Shown one piece after another: positions 7,693 through 16,176 of a DNA stretch of 42,413 bases. The notes below the pieces were generated by a model that did not search any database, had not been told where the DNA came from, and saw only the letters and a list, made by a program, of their open reading frames with translations. This stretch comes from Pseudomonadota bacterium. GTDB taxonomy: Bacteria; Pseudomonadota; Alphaproteobacteria; Reyranellales; Reyranellaceae. Location: positions 1 through 42,413 of the forward strand of contig JAFEFG010000035.1 in assembly GCA_018240685.1 (NCBI GenBank), in the 5' to 3' direction. Made by a program: the position numbers and the translations under genes. Numbering within the stretch: position 1 is the first letter of the stretch; each line of letters opens with the position of its first letter.

Positions 7693-8577
7693 TTACTGCG
7701 CCGGCAGCACCGTCATCGGATCGATCGTCTTGTTGCCGCGGCGGACCTCGAAATGCAGGCGCGGATCGGGGGCGCTGCCGGAGGTGCCGACCTTGGCGAT
7801 GGTCTGGCCCTTCTTCACGGCCTCGCCCTTCTTCACCAGCAGGCTGTCGTTGTAGCCGTAGGCGGTGATGTAGCCGCCGGGATGGCTGACCAGCAGCAGG
7901 TTGCCCATGCCGCGCACCTCGTTGCCGGCATAGACGACGGTGCCGGAGTCGGCCGCATGGACCGGCGCATCCTTCTCGGCCTGGATGTCGATGCCGTCGC
8001 TCTTCTGGCCGTCATGATTGCCGTAGGGAACGACGACCTTGCCGCGCACAGGCCATTCGAAGCGCGGCGCGTGCGTCGGCTTCTCCTTCACGGGCGGGCT
8101 GAGCGGCGTGGGCTGCCCCGGCTCGGGCGCGGGCGCCGCGGACTTGGGCGCCTCCGACCGGGACGATTCGCTCTGGCCCGGCGGCGGCGCCAGGGCCTCG
8201 CGCTTCACCGCGGCAGGCGGGTTGGGCGACGCGGCCGCGGTCTCCGTCGAGGACGACGGCTCCACGACCCTGGCACCCGGGATCTCGATCGTCTGCCCGG
8301 CGCGCAGCATGTAGGGAGGCTTGAGCTTGTTGCGCTCGATGATCGTCTGCGGACTGACGCCGTAACGGCGCGCGATGCCGTCGACGGTGTCCTTGTTCTT
8401 GACGACGTAGCTCGCGGCGGAATTCGGCGTCGCACCCGAGCCGGGATATTCGATGGTGCCTTCGCGGGCACCGTACAGGTTGGAACAGGCGCCGAGCGCA
8501 ATCGTCAGCACCGCGGTTATACCCAGCGTGTGCAGCCGCCCGGCCCATCGCGAGGGGAAGCGAAGGGCTCTTTTCAT
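7693..8577 (-). CDS. NlpD-like lipoprotein with LysM and a degenerate LytM/M23 domain
   Basis: The product has 294 residues. The signal peptide ends in the lipobox LGAC (Cys31), predicting an outer-membrane lipoprotein. A LysM peptidoglycan-binding domain covers about 56-100 (YVVKNKDTVDGIARRYGVS onward). A Pro/Ala/Ser-rich linker (105-170) leads to a LytM (M23) domain (about 174-292). The zinc-binding pattern of active LytM enzymes (HxxxD and HxH) is broken: the first reads SDGID (Ser193, Asp197) and the second RLH (Arg273, His275), and the usual active-site His of YxH is Tyr242. Such degenerate domains occur in EnvC and NlpD, which activate cell-division amidases rather than cut peptidoglycan. 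Its position after pcm and surE matches nlpD elsewhere. An in-frame ATG at 8595 is an alternative start. Confidence 0.87.
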   Translation of the reverse strand: MKRALRFPSRWAGRLHTLGITAVLTIALGACSNLYGAREGTIEYPGSGATPNSAASYVVKNKDTVDGIARRYGVSPQTIIERNKLKPPYMLRAGQTIEIPGARVVEPSSSTETAAASPNPPAAVKREALAPPPGQSESSRSEAPKSAAPAPEPGQPTPLSPPVKEKPTHAPRFEWPVRGKVVVPYGNHDGQKSDGIDIQAEKDAPVHAADSGTVVYAGNEVRGMGNLLLVSHPGGYITAYGYNDSLLVKKGEAVKKGQTIAKVGTSGSAPDPRLHFEVRRGNKTIDPMTVLPAQ

Positions 8578-8654
8578 ACTTCCATTGTACTGCATCGGGA
8601 TTCCGGCGGGAATCGGGCCGACGCAGGTTTTTTGGCGCGGGGTTTGGCCCCGTC

Positions 8655-9302
8655 TCAGCCCTGTCCCAGCACCGGCAGCGGGCCGCTCACCAGCGGCACG
8701 AAGCGCACCGGCATCAGCGTATCGCGCTGCAGACCGCTCTCGCTCTTGACGATACGTTCCACCACCTGCGTCGTGGGATCGCGGCCCACCGGCACGATCA
8801 GGATGCCGCCGATGCCGAGCTGGTCGATCAGCGCCTGCGGCCGTTCCTCGGCCGCGGCGGTGACGATGATGCGATCGAACGGCGCCTGCGCCGGCCATCC
8901 CCTGCTGCCGTCGCCGACGTCGCAGACGACGTTGTAGATTCCGAGATCGATCAGCAGCCGCTCGGCTTCCTTCGACAGCGGCTTGAAGCGCTCGATCGAA
9001 TAGACGCGGCGCGCCAGCTTGGCGAGCACCGCGGCCTGGTAGCCCGAGCCGGTGCCGATCTCCAGCACCTTCATGCGCGGGCCCACGCGCAGGGCCTCGG
9101 TCATCGCCGCGACCACCAGCGGCTGGCTGATGGTCTGGCCGAAGGAGATCGGCAGCGCCGTGTTCTCCCACGCCCGCTCGGCGAACGGCGCCGACACGAA
9201 GCGCTCACGGTCGACCGCCGCGACCGCCGCCAGCACGTTCTCGTCCGAGATGCCCGACTGCCGCAGCTCGGCGATCAGGCGCTGCATGGCGGCGACGTTC
9301 AT
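8655..9302 (-). CDS. pcm: Protein-L-isoaspartate O-methyltransferase
   Basis: The product has 215 residues, the usual length. It methylates the carboxyl of isoaspartyl residues formed by protein ageing, using S-adenosylmethionine, which starts their repair in the cytoplasm. Visible family features are RERFV, ALPISFGQTISQPLVVAAMT, the SAM-binding motif VLEIGTGSGYQAAVLA and the post-motif PFDRIIVTAAAEERPQALIDQL. The gene starts 14 bases after the surE stop and is followed by the NlpD-like gene, reproducing the surE-pcm-nlpD order known from other proteobacteria. Start ATG at 9302. Confidence 0.95.
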   Translation of the reverse strand: MNVAAMQRLIAELRQSGISDENVLAAVAAVDRERFVSAPFAERAWENTALPISFGQTISQPLVVAAMTEALRVGPRMKVLEIGTGSGYQAAVLAKLARRVYSIERFKPLSKEAERLLIDLGIYNVVCDVGDGSRGWPAQAPFDRIIVTAAAEERPQALIDQLGIGGILIVPVGRDPTTQVVERIVKSESGLQRDTLMPVRFVPLVSGPLPVLGQG

Positions 9303-9316
9303 CGCGACGGCTCCGC

Positions 9317-10099
9317 TCAGGCCGTCTCGAAGTGATGGGCGAGCCTGCGTCGCGTCGCCTCGTGGGTGAGGTCGAGATGCAGCGGCGTCACCGAGATCCA
9401 GCCGCTGCGCACCGCCGTGATGTCGCTTTCCTCGTCGTGCTCGTGCTCGCCCGGCGCATAGGCGATCCAGTAGTAGGTGCCGCCGCGCGGATCGGTGCGC
9501 TCGACGATATGGCCGCCGAAGGCGCGCACGCCCTGGCGCGTGACCCTGACGCCCTTCACCGCCCCGCTGGCGACGTCGGGGAAATTCACGTTCACCAGCA
9601 CGTTACGCGGCAGGTCCAGCGACAGCACGCGGCGCGCGATGTCGGCGCCGAACTGCGTGGCGGTCTCCCATTTCGGCGGATGCGGATGGGTATAGGCCTG
9701 GCTGAAGGCGATCGAGGGGATGCCGAGCAGGCAGCCTTCCATCGCGCCGGCGATGGTGCCGGAATAGGTCACGTCGTCGGCCATGTTGCTGCCGCGGTTG
9801 ACGCCCGACAGCACGATACTGGGCTTGCGGTCCTTCAGCAGATGCTTGACCGCGAACAGCACGCAGTCGGTCGGCGTGCCTTCCAGCGCGAAGCGCTTCT
9901 CGGTCACCTGGCGCGCGCGCACCGGATGGGTGAGCGAGAGCGAATGGCCGGCGCCGCTCTGATTGAACTCGGGCGCCACAATCCAGACATCAGTCGACAG
10001 CTGGCTCGCGATGTCGATCAGGGCATCGAGCCCCGGCGCGTTGATGCCGTCGTCGTTGGTGACGAGGATGCGCGCCTTGGCGAGGTCGGCCGGCTTCAC
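9317..10099 (-). CDS. surE: 5'/3'-nucleotidase SurE
   Basis: The product has 260 residues. SurE is a metal-dependent phosphatase that removes phosphate from nucleoside 5'/3'-monophosphates and contributes to survival under stress. The metal-binding signature [13 protein letters not shown] is at the N-terminus (about 11-23), followed by [15 protein letters not shown] and [19 protein letters not shown], all diagnostic. The start codon is GTG at 10099, overlapping the serS stop (GTGA), so translation is probably coupled. Distance to pcm is 14 bases. The C-terminal segment [14 protein letters not shown] matches family members that end with a substrate-gating loop. Confidence 0.95.
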   Translation of the reverse strand: MKPADLAKARILVTNDDGINAPGLDALIDIASQLSTDVWIVAPEFNQSGAGHSLSLTHPVRARQVTEKRFALEGTPTDCVLFAVKHLLKDRKPSIVLSGVNRGSNMADDVTYSGTIAGAMEGCLLGIPSIAFSQAYTHPHPPKWETATQFGADIARRVLSLDLPRNVLVNVNFPDVASGAVKGVRVTRQGVRAFGGHIVERTDPRGGTYYWIAYAPGEHEHDEESDITAVRSGWISVTPLHLDLTHEATRRRLAHHFETA

Positions 10100-11391
10100 T
10101 TGGCTGGACCGGAGGCCGGACCGGGGATCACGGCGAGCCCGCCCATGTAGGCGCGCAGCGCCTCGGGCACCGTCACCGAGCCGTCCTCGTTCTGGTAGTT
10201 CTCCAGGATCGCGACCAGCGTACGACCGACCGCGAGGCCCGAGCCGTTCAGCGTATGGACGAAGCGCGTGCCCTTGCCTTCCTTGGGCCGGTAGCGCGCA
10301 TTCATGCGGCGGGCCTGGAAGTCGCCGCAGTTGGAGCAGCTCGAGATCTCGCGATAGGTGTTCTGGGCCGGCAGCCAGACCTCGATGTCATAGGTCTTGC
10401 GCGATCCAAATCCCATGTCACCGCCGCACAGCACGATGGTGCGGAACGGCAGGCCAAGGCGCTTCAGCACCTCCTCGGCACGGCCGGTCATGCGCTCGTG
10501 CTCGGCGGCCGACTGTTCCGGCGTCGTGATCGAGACCAGCTCGACCTTGGGGAACTGGTGCTGGCGGATCATGCCGCGCGTGTCCTTGCCGGCGGCGCCG
10601 GCCTCGGAACGGAAGCAGGGCGTCCAGGCCGTGAAACGCAGCGGCAGCTGCTTCTCATCCAGCATCTGGTCGTTCACCAGGTTGGTGAGCGGCACCTCGG
10701 CGGTGGGGATCAGCCAGAAGCCGTTGTCCGTGTGGAACATGTCCTCGGCAAACTTCGGGAGCTGGCCCACGCCATAGACCGCGGTGTCGCGCACCAGGAA
10801 CGGCGGATTGACCTCGGTGTAGCCGCCCTCCTCGCTGGTGTGCAGGTCGAGCATGAACTGGGCGATCGCCCGTTCCAGCCGCGCCAGGTGCTTCTTCAGC
10901 ACGACGAAACGCGCGCCGGAGATCCTGCCGGCGGCGGCGAAGTCCATCTCGCCGGTCGCCTCGCCCAGCGCGACGTGATCCTTGGGATCGAAGGCGAAGT
11001 TGCGCGGATTGCCGACGCGGCGCAGCTCGACATTGCCGGTCTCGTCGACGCCCTCGGGCACGTCGTCGAACGGCAGGTTCGGCAGCACTTCCAGTCGGCC
11101 GGTGAGTTCGGCGTCGAGTTCGGCCGCTTCGGCCTCGCCTTTCTTCAGCGATTCCTCGAGGGCGGCCACCTCGGCCATCAGGGCTTCCGTCGGCTCGCCC
11201 TTGCCCTTGGCGACGCCGATCTGGCGGCTGAGCGCCTTGCGCTTGGCCTGGGCGGACTCGCTCTCGGAGATGGCGGCACGGCGGCGGCGGTCGATCTCCA
11301 GCAGCTCGGCCGAGAGCGGTGCGAGGTTCCTCTTCTTCAGGCCGGCGTCGAAGGCGGCGGGGTTCTCACGGATGAAGCGGATATCGTGCAT
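10096..11391 (-). CDS. serS: Seryl-tRNA synthetase
   Basis: The product has 431 residues, standard bacterial length. An N-terminal antiparallel coiled-coil arm (about 25-105, rich in Ala, Glu and Lys) grips the long variable arm of tRNA-Ser. The class II catalytic core follows, with motif 2 [21 protein letters not shown] near residues 260-280 and motif 3 [18 protein letters not shown] near 385-402, plus TAEVPLTN typical of SerRS. The enzyme charges tRNA-Ser, and tRNA-Sec where present. It starts two bases after the tatC stop and overlaps surE by four bases, inside the tat-serS-surE-pcm transcription unit. Confidence 0.97.
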   Translation of the reverse strand: MHDIRFIRENPAAFDAGLKKRNLAPLSAELLEIDRRRRAAISESESAQAKRKALSRQIGVAKGKGEPTEALMAEVAALEESLKKGEAEAAELDAELTGRLEVLPNLPFDDVPEGVDETGNVELRRVGNPRNFAFDPKDHVALGEATGEMDFAAAGRISGARFVVLKKHLARLERAIAQFMLDLHTSEEGGYTEVNPPFLVRDTAVYGVGQLPKFAEDMFHTDNGFWLIPTAEVPLTNLVNDQMLDEKQLPLRFTAWTPCFRSEAGAAGKDTRGMIRQHQFPKVELVSITTPEQSAAEHERMTGRAEEVLKRLGLPFRTIVLCGGDMGFGSRKTYDIEVWLPAQNTYREISSCSNCGDFQARRMNARYRPKEGKGTRFVHTLNGSGLAVGRTLVAILENYQNEDGSVTVPEALRAYMGGLAVIPGPASGPAK

Positions 11392-11393
11392 GG

Positions 11394-12173
11394 CTAGCTG
11401 CCGGCCTCTTCCTCGGCCTTCTTCTCTTCTTCGGCGCGCTTCTTCTCCATCCAGGTGCCGATCAGGATGCTGATCTCGTAGAAGGCAAGCAGCGGGACGG
11501 CGAGCGCGAACTGGCTGATCACGTCCGGCGGCGCCAGCACCGCCGAGACGACGAAGCAGATGACGACGGCATAGCGGCGCTTGGAGCGCAGGCTGTCGGC
11601 GGTAAGGATGCCCACGCGGATCAGCAGCGTGAGCAGCACCGGCATCTCGAAGGCAAAGCCGAAGGCGAAGACGAGCTGCAGCACGCGTTCCAGGTAGTCG
11701 GACGAGCGCAGCGTCTTCTCGATGTCGGGCGGCGCGTAGCGTGTCAGCATGAAGTTGATCACGTACGGCATCACTATGTAGTACATGACCGCGCAGCCGG
11801 CATAGAACATGAACGGCGTGGCGATCAGGAACGGCAGGAAGGCGCGCTTCTCGTGGCGGTAGAGGCCGGGCGCGACGAAGGCCCAGATCTGGAAGGCGAT
11901 CAGCGGGAAGCCGACGATCAGCGACACGAACGCCGACAGCTTCACCGTGACGAAGAAGAACTCGAAGATGTCGAGGACGATGACCTTGTAGCCGTCCTGG
12001 ATCGCCGGCTGGATCAGGAACGAGAAGATCGGCTTGGCGAAATAGAAGGTGATGAAGAAGACGGCGAGGAAGCTTACCAGCGCGTAGATCAGCCGCTTGC
12101 GCAGCTCGATCAGGTGATCGAGCAGCGGCATCGGCTTGTCGTCTTCGGGTCCGTCGTGCGCGGCTTGGGTCAA
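11394..12173 (-). CDS. tatC: Sec-independent protein translocase subunit TatC
   Basis: The product has 259 residues and six predicted transmembrane segments. TatC is the inner-membrane receptor for twin-arginine signal peptides and works with TatA and TatB to export folded proteins. Family hallmarks are the cytoplasmic N-terminus with [16 protein letters not shown], the loop [14 protein letters not shown] that holds the conserved Glu of the signal-peptide site, and [16 protein letters not shown]. The C-terminus is a charged tail rich in Lys and Glu ([16 protein letters not shown]). The gene lies 68 bases after tatB and 2 bases before serS. Confidence 0.96.
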   Translation of the reverse strand: MTQAAHDGPEDDKPMPLLDHLIELRKRLIYALVSFLAVFFITFYFAKPIFSFLIQPAIQDGYKVIVLDIFEFFFVTVKLSAFVSLIVGFPLIAFQIWAFVAPGLYRHEKRAFLPFLIATPFMFYAGCAVMYYIVMPYVINFMLTRYAPPDIEKTLRSSDYLERVLQLVFAFGFAFEMPVLLTLLIRVGILTADSLRSKRRYAVVICFVVSAVLAPPDVISQFALAVPLLAFYEISILIGTWMEKKRAEEEKKAEEEAGS

Positions 12174-12241
12174 GGTCGGCGGCTCAAAAGTGAGTGGCGG
12201 TTATGCCGCCCTTTGGACCGCAATTCAAAGCGCTATTTGGC

Positions 12242-12859
12242 CTATTCGGCCGCCGCCTTGGCGGCGGGCTTGTTCTCGACCGGCCGGGGCTCCGCGGGCG
12301 GAGCGGATTCGGCTGTCGCCGCGAGCGGCTGTTCCGGAGCCGTTGCCTCGGGAACCAGTGCCTCGGAAACCACTGTCTCGGAAGCCACTGCCTCGGAAGC
12401 CACTGCCTCGGAAGCAACTGTCTCGGCGACCGCTGTCTCGGGAACGGCGGTCTCCAGGGCCGGTGTCGCGTCGGCAGTGAGCTGCGGGGCGGGCTCGGCC
12501 GCGACCTGCGGGGCCGATTCCGGTTCGACCAGCGGGTTGTCCAGCGCCGCTTTGGCCTCGGCCATCGCCTTCTCACCCTCGGCGACGCCCTCCTCGATGG
12601 CGCTGCGGATCTGCTTCGTCGGGTCGAGCGACTTCAGATCGACGCCGCCGGTGGCGGCCTCGAGCTGCTTCTTGACCTCGTCGAGCTCGGATTGCCGTAT
12701 CATCTCGTCGACATGGCCGCGGAACTCCGACGCCATGCCGCGCATCTGGGCCATCCACTTGCCCCAGGTCCGCAAAAGGGTCGGCAGCTCCTTCGGGCCA
12801 ATCACGATCAGCGCCACGATCGCGATGACCAGCAGCTCCGGACTGTCGATGCCGAACAT
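12242..12859 (-). CDS. tatB: Sec-independent protein translocase subunit TatB with a repeat-expanded tail
   Basis: The product has 205 residues. The N-terminal membrane helix and hinge (MFGIDSPELLVIAIVALIVI then GPKELPTLLR) and the following amphipathic helix (to about residue 70) define TatB, which binds TatC and receives substrates. The tail from about 105 is low-complexity Ala/Glu/Pro/Val sequence and includes a degenerate five-residue repeat (VASEA, VASEA, VASET, VVSEA) encoded by a 15-bp DNA tandem array. The tail is not part of the conserved functional core. The gene is the second of tatABC, 30 bases after tatA. Confidence 0.93.
   Translation of the reverse strand: MFGIDSPELLVIAIVALIVIGPKELPTLLRTWGKWMAQMRGMASEFRGHVDEMIRQSELDEVKKQLEAATGGVDLKSLDPTKQIRSAIEEGVAEGEKAMAEAKAALDNPLVEPESAPQVAAEPAPQLTADATPALETAVPETAVAETVASEAVASEAVASETVVSEALVPEATAPEQPLAATAESAPPAEPRPVENKPAAKAAAE
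12346..12450. repeat. 15-bp tandem repeat, seven degenerate units, inside tatB
   Basis: Seven consecutive 15-base units start at 12346, 12361, 12376, 12391, 12406, 12421 and 12436. The best-conserved unit is CCTCGGAAGCCACTG (12391-12405); its neighbours differ at one or two bases and the outer units at more. The unit length is a multiple of three, so gain or loss of copies keeps the reading frame and changes the TatB tail by five residues per unit. Confidence 0.85.
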
Positions 12860-12889
12860 GAAGGGACCGCCTGCGCCAGGCCTGAGCCG

Positions 12890-13144
12890 TTAGACCTTCG
12901 CAGCGGTGTCCTGATGGACCTGGCCCGGCTGCGTCGTCGTGGCCTGGGCCGAGATCGGCTTGGCGGCGTCGCCCGGCTGGCCGGCCTGGGTCGGGGCTTC
13001 GTCCTGCCCGCCGACGCCCTTCTTGAAGGCCTGCAGGCCCTTGCCGAAGTCGCCCATGAGCTGCGAGACCTTGCCACGACCGCCGAACAGCAGCAGCACA
13101 ACGGCCAGCACGATGATCCAGTGCCAGATGCTGAAGCTACCCAT
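12890..13144 (-). CDS. tatA: Sec-independent protein translocase subunit TatA
   Basis: The product has 84 residues: a short N-terminal membrane helix ([18 protein letters not shown]), the hinge [18 protein letters not shown], an amphipathic helix to about 43 and a polar tail. TatA oligomerises to form the translocation assembly. The gene is first in tatABC and has GGGAG upstream of the ATG at 13144. A good promoter candidate lies 40 bases before the start, so tatA probably heads the tat-serS-surE-pcm transcription unit. Confidence 0.94.
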   Translation of the reverse strand: MGSFSIWHWIIVLAVVLLLFGGRGKVSQLMGDFGKGLQAFKKGVGGQDEAPTQAGQPGDAAKPISAQATTTQPGQVHQDTAAKV

Positions 13145-13184
13145 GTGAAAATGCTCCCAGAAATGTTTGCGATCGCTCGGGGCG

Positions 13185-13214
13185 ATTATCGCACCCGCGC
13201 GGAAGGCCCGGCAA
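13185..13214 (-). promoter_or_regulatory. Candidate sigma-70-type promoter for tatABC
   Basis: On the minus strand TTGCCG (13209-13214) and GATAAT (13185-13190) are separated by 18 bases, in an otherwise unassigned 118-bp gap. The -10 matches five of six consensus bases. It sits inside the palindrome GCGATTATCGC (13182-13192), next to GCGATCGC (13169-13176). The distance to the tatA ATG is 40 bases. Assigned by eye. Confidence 0.45.
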
Positions 13215-13262
13215 CAAGTCTAATAAGGCCTAATTTTGGCCAGCCCCCTGCTCCGTGCCCGT

Positions 13263-14225
13263 CTACCGGCCCTGTTCTTCCGCCGCCAGGGGTTCGACGG
13301 CTTCGTCTTCCGTCGGCTCCAGCGGCAGGTCGGGCTCTTCCGGACGGAATATGGGGGGTTGGGCTCGCGGGTCCAAGAGGCCGGCGGCCTTCATTTCCTC
13401 CTGGCCCGGCAGGTCGTCGAGGCTCGGCAGGCCGAAATGCTCGAGGAAGAAGTCGGTCGTGCCCCAGGTCACAGGCTTGCCGGGCGCGCGGCGGCGGCCC
13501 ATCGGCTTGATCCAGTTCTGCTCGAAGAGGAGGTCCAGCGTGCCCTTGCTGAGGCCGACGCCGCGCACCTGCTCGATCTCGGCGCGCGTGACGGGCTGGT
13601 GGTAGGCGATGATGGCGAGCGTCTCGATCGCCGCCCGCGACAGTTTGCGCGTCACCGGCTTTTCGATCTTGAGCTTCTCGGACAGATCCGGCGCGGTGCG
13701 GAAGGCATAGCCACCCGCCACCTTCACGAGGTTGACGCCGCGCGGCGCATAGAGTTCGGCCAGATCGGCCAGCAGGCGCGGCAGATCAGCATCGTCGGGC
13801 AGGCGCTCCGCCAGCTCCTTTTCGTCGAGCGCCTGCGAGCCGGCGAAGATCAGCGCTTCCAGCAGCCGCAGGTGCTGCGCGTGATCCGGTGCGACGACAT
13901 CCGTCACCGGCGGCTGTGCGTCCGCCGCGATCGGGCTCACGCTCGCCGCCTGTTCCGGCTCTTCGGACTCGGCCTCACCTTCGGCCGCGACGATCTCGGC
14001 TTCGGCGTCGGCCTCGAGCCCGGGCTCGGCCGGCTCGGCTTCGGAGACGGCTTCGGCGCCGGACTCCGCAACGGCTTCCGCCTCCGGCGTCGTCGCGGAA
14101 TCGGATTCCGGCTGCGGCGCGGCCTCGGTTTCCGCCGCGTGCCGGGACTCCCGGGCCTGTTCCGGCTCGGCCGTCGCTTCGGGCTCGGGGACGTTCGGCT
14201 TTTCGGGTTCAGACATTACCGTCAC
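13263..14225 (-). CDS. scpB: Segregation and condensation protein ScpB with a long acidic N-terminal extension
   Basis: The product has 320 residues. The conserved ScpB core (tandem winged helices) starts near residue 116 with HLRLLEALIFAGSQALDEKEL. It continues through GGYAFRTAPDLSEKL, LSRAAIETLAIIAYHQPVTRAEIEQVRG and KPVTWGTTDFFLEHFGL. ScpB dimers bind ScpA and help SMC organise and segregate chromosomes. The first ~110 residues are unusual: almost only Glu, Ala, Pro, Ser and Asp, probably disordered. The start is GTG 14225, overlapping the scpA stop (GTGA), or ATG 14216 three codons later. A short acidic tail follows the core. Confidence 0.93.
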   Translation of the reverse strand: MTVMSEPEKPNVPEPEATAEPEQARESRHAAETEAAPQPESDSATTPEAEAVAESGAEAVSEAEPAEPGLEADAEAEIVAAEGEAESEEPEQAASVSPIAADAQPPVTDVVAPDHAQHLRLLEALIFAGSQALDEKELAERLPDDADLPRLLADLAELYAPRGVNLVKVAGGYAFRTAPDLSEKLKIEKPVTRKLSRAAIETLAIIAYHQPVTRAEIEQVRGVGLSKGTLDLLFEQNWIKPMGRRRAPGKPVTWGTTDFFLEHFGLPSLDDLPGQEEMKAAGLLDPRAQPPIFRPEEPDLPLEPTEDEAVEPLAAEEQGR

Positions 14226-15028
14226 CGCGGCTCACCCCGTTTGCGCAATTGAATGGGACCGAAACGCTCGGTCTGGCGAAGTTCGATCTGGCCGTCCTTG
14301 GCCAGCTGCAGGCCGGCCACGAAGGTCGAGGCGATGGCCGAGCGGCGGCGCGTCGGGTCGGTCAGGCCAGCCGGCAGGAAGGCTTCCAGCGTCTGCCAGT
14401 CGATGGCGATGCCCAGCATGCGGCCCAGGCGCTCCGCCGCCTCCTCGACCGAGAAGAACTGCATGGGCGCGATCTGATAGGTGTCGGCGTCCTTCGGTCG
14501 CACCTGGCTGCCGTAGGCCGACAGCAGGTCGTAGAGCTTCACGTCCCACACGGTGCGCCGGACCACGACCACGCCCTCGGGCAGGCCGCGCGGGAAGACG
14601 TCCTTGCCGAGCTGCGGCCGCGCCATGAGACGCACGCCCGCCTCCTGGATCGCTTCCAACCGGCGCAGCTGCCATTGCAGCGCATCGGCCATCTCCTGGC
14701 CCGTCGGCTGCTCGTCCTCCGGCGGTTCCGGCAGCAGCAGCCGCGACTTCAGGTAGGCCAGCCATGCCGCCATGACGAGATAGTCCGCCGCCAGCTCCAG
14801 CCGCATCCGCCGCGCCTGGGCGACGTGGGCCAGGTACTGATCGACCAGCGCGACCATGGAAATACGGCGCAGATCGACTTTCTGATCGCGCGCCAGCGTC
14901 AGCAGCAGGTCGAGCGGCCCCTCGAAGCCCTCGAGATTGAGGATCAGCTCGCCCTCGCCCGGCGCGATGACGTCGGGTCCAGCGGCGGCAAAGCCGTCGG
15001 CGGCGGGAGGAGTAGCGGGTTCGCTCAT
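14222..15028 (-). CDS. scpA: Segregation and condensation protein ScpA
   Basis: The product has 268 residues. ScpA is the kleisin subunit that bridges SMC heads and binds ScpB. Family features are LEGFEGPLDLLLTLARDQKVDLRRISM near residues 35-60 (the SMC-neck-binding N-terminus), LVMAAWLAYLKSRLLLP in the middle, and a C-terminal winged helix (RRSAIASTFVAGLQLAKDGQI) that binds the SMC cap. The start is ATG 15028; the frame is open further upstream to 15133 but that would run into nagZ. The gene sits between nagZ and scpB with 55 and -4 bases of spacing. Confidence 0.95.
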   Translation of the reverse strand: MSEPATPPAADGFAAAGPDVIAPGEGELILNLEGFEGPLDLLLTLARDQKVDLRRISMVALVDQYLAHVAQARRMRLELAADYLVMAAWLAYLKSRLLLPEPPEDEQPTGQEMADALQWQLRRLEAIQEAGVRLMARPQLGKDVFPRGLPEGVVVVRRTVWDVKLYDLLSAYGSQVRPKDADTYQIAPMQFFSVEEAAERLGRMLGIAIDWQTLEAFLPAGLTDPTRRRSAIASTFVAGLQLAKDGQIELRQTERFGPIQLRKRGEPR

Positions 15029-15083
15029 GCAGCTTCGGTTTAATCCAGCCGGCGCAACAGCCGCCACAGGATTCAGGGAAGCC

Positions 15084-16112
15084 TTATCCCCATTCGGGAA
15101 GCAGCGCGGACAGCCTCTTTGACGCTTCGGCAAGCCCCTTGGCGCCGAGCGGCGCGCGATGGCGGCCCAGATAGGCGCGGCCGGCCTCGAAACGGCGGCG
15201 GGCGGCGGCGGTCATCGGGCCGGCATTGGCCGCGACCCGCTCCATCTCGTCCCGGCGTCCGTTGCAGTGGAGGGCGATATCGCAGCCGGCCGCCAGGGCG
15301 CGCGCCGCACGCTCGCCCAGCGAGCCGCCCAGGGCCTGCATCGAAAGGTCGTCCGACAGCAGCAGCCCCTCGAAGCCGATATGGTCGCGCACGACTTCGC
15401 GCACGCCGCGTGCCGATACCGTGAGGGCCGCGTCGGGATCGATCGCCGTATAGAGAACGTGAGCCGTCATCGCCCAGGGCAGATCGGCGAGCAGCCGGAA
15501 CGGCAGGAAGTCCAGACGTTCGAGATCCTGCCGCGGGGCCTCGACCCTGGGAAGATCATGGTGGGAGTCCACGGTCGCGCGGCCATGACCGGGGATGTGC
15601 TTGATGACCGGCATCACCCCTTCGGCCAGCAGTCCCTCCGCTGCCGCGCGTCCCAGCGCCGCGACCGCGCCTGGCATCGCCGCATAAGCGCGGTCGCCGA
15701 TCACGGCATGGGTCTCGGGAAAGGCGAGGTCGAGGACCGGCAGGCAGTCGACGTCGCAGCCGGTCGAGGCCACGTCGGCCGCCAGCAGCCGCGAATTGAG
15801 CCGTGTCGCCTCCAGGCCGCCTTCGGGATCGCGCTCGTAGAGCTCCCCCAGCACCCGCGCCGGCGGCGCCTTGCGCCAGTGCGGCGGCTTGAGCCGCGCC
15901 ACCCGTCCACCTTCCTGATCGATCAGGACCGGCGCCTCGGCGCGCCCGACGCAGGAGCGCAGCTCCTCGACCAGACGGCGGGCCCGCTCGGGAGTGTCGA
16001 TGTTGCGGGCGAACAGGATGAAGCCAAGCGGATCGGCGTCGCGGAAGAAGGCGCGCTCGTCGTCCGTCAGGTCGGGACCGGCGCAACCGAAGATGACGGC
16101 ACGGGGACTCAT
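15084..16112 (-). CDS. nagZ: Beta-N-acetylhexosaminidase NagZ (GH3)
   Basis: The product has 342 residues, usual for bacterial NagZ. It removes GlcNAc from GlcNAc-1,6-anhydroMurNAc peptides during cytoplasmic peptidoglycan recycling. Signatures are LIDQEGGRVARL (63-74), the substrate-binding KHIPGHG (171-177), the catalytic-loop Asp182/His184 (VDSHHDLP) and the nucleophile motif LLSDDLSM with Asp254. No signal peptide is present, which suits the cytoplasmic role. It lies between the SPOR-protein gene and scpA, the usual alphaproteobacterial order. Confidence 0.95.
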   Translation of the reverse strand: MSPRAVIFGCAGPDLTDDERAFFRDADPLGFILFARNIDTPERARRLVEELRSCVGRAEAPVLIDQEGGRVARLKPPHWRKAPPARVLGELYERDPEGGLEATRLNSRLLAADVASTGCDVDCLPVLDLAFPETHAVIGDRAYAAMPGAVAALGRAAAEGLLAEGVMPVIKHIPGHGRATVDSHHDLPRVEAPRQDLERLDFLPFRLLADLPWAMTAHVLYTAIDPDAALTVSARGVREVVRDHIGFEGLLLSDDLSMQALGGSLGERAARALAAGCDIALHCNGRRDEMERVAANAGPMTAAARRRFEAGRAYLGRHRAPLGAKGLAEASKRLSALLPEWG

Positions 16113-16149
16113 GCCGCCGACCCGCAGCGCCGTCTACGACGGAGGAGGC

Positions 16150-16170
16150 GGACCGGAAGGCCCGCGGTCC
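16150..16170. repeat. Small inverted repeat between the SPOR gene and nagZ
   Basis: GGACCG (16150-16155) and CGGTCC (16165-16170) flank a 9-base GC-rich loop in the 64-bp gap between the two genes. The sequence resembles the hairpin at 7655-7683, which shares the GGACCG(C)/(G)CGGTCC arm. Both may belong to one dispersed intergenic repeat family. It is too weak to call a terminator. Confidence 0.4.
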
Positions 16171-16176
16171 AGCGGA

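Noticed and set aside
12346..12450. CRISPR-like array
   Set aside because: Units are 15 bases, directly adjacent, without spacers, and lie in frame inside tatB.
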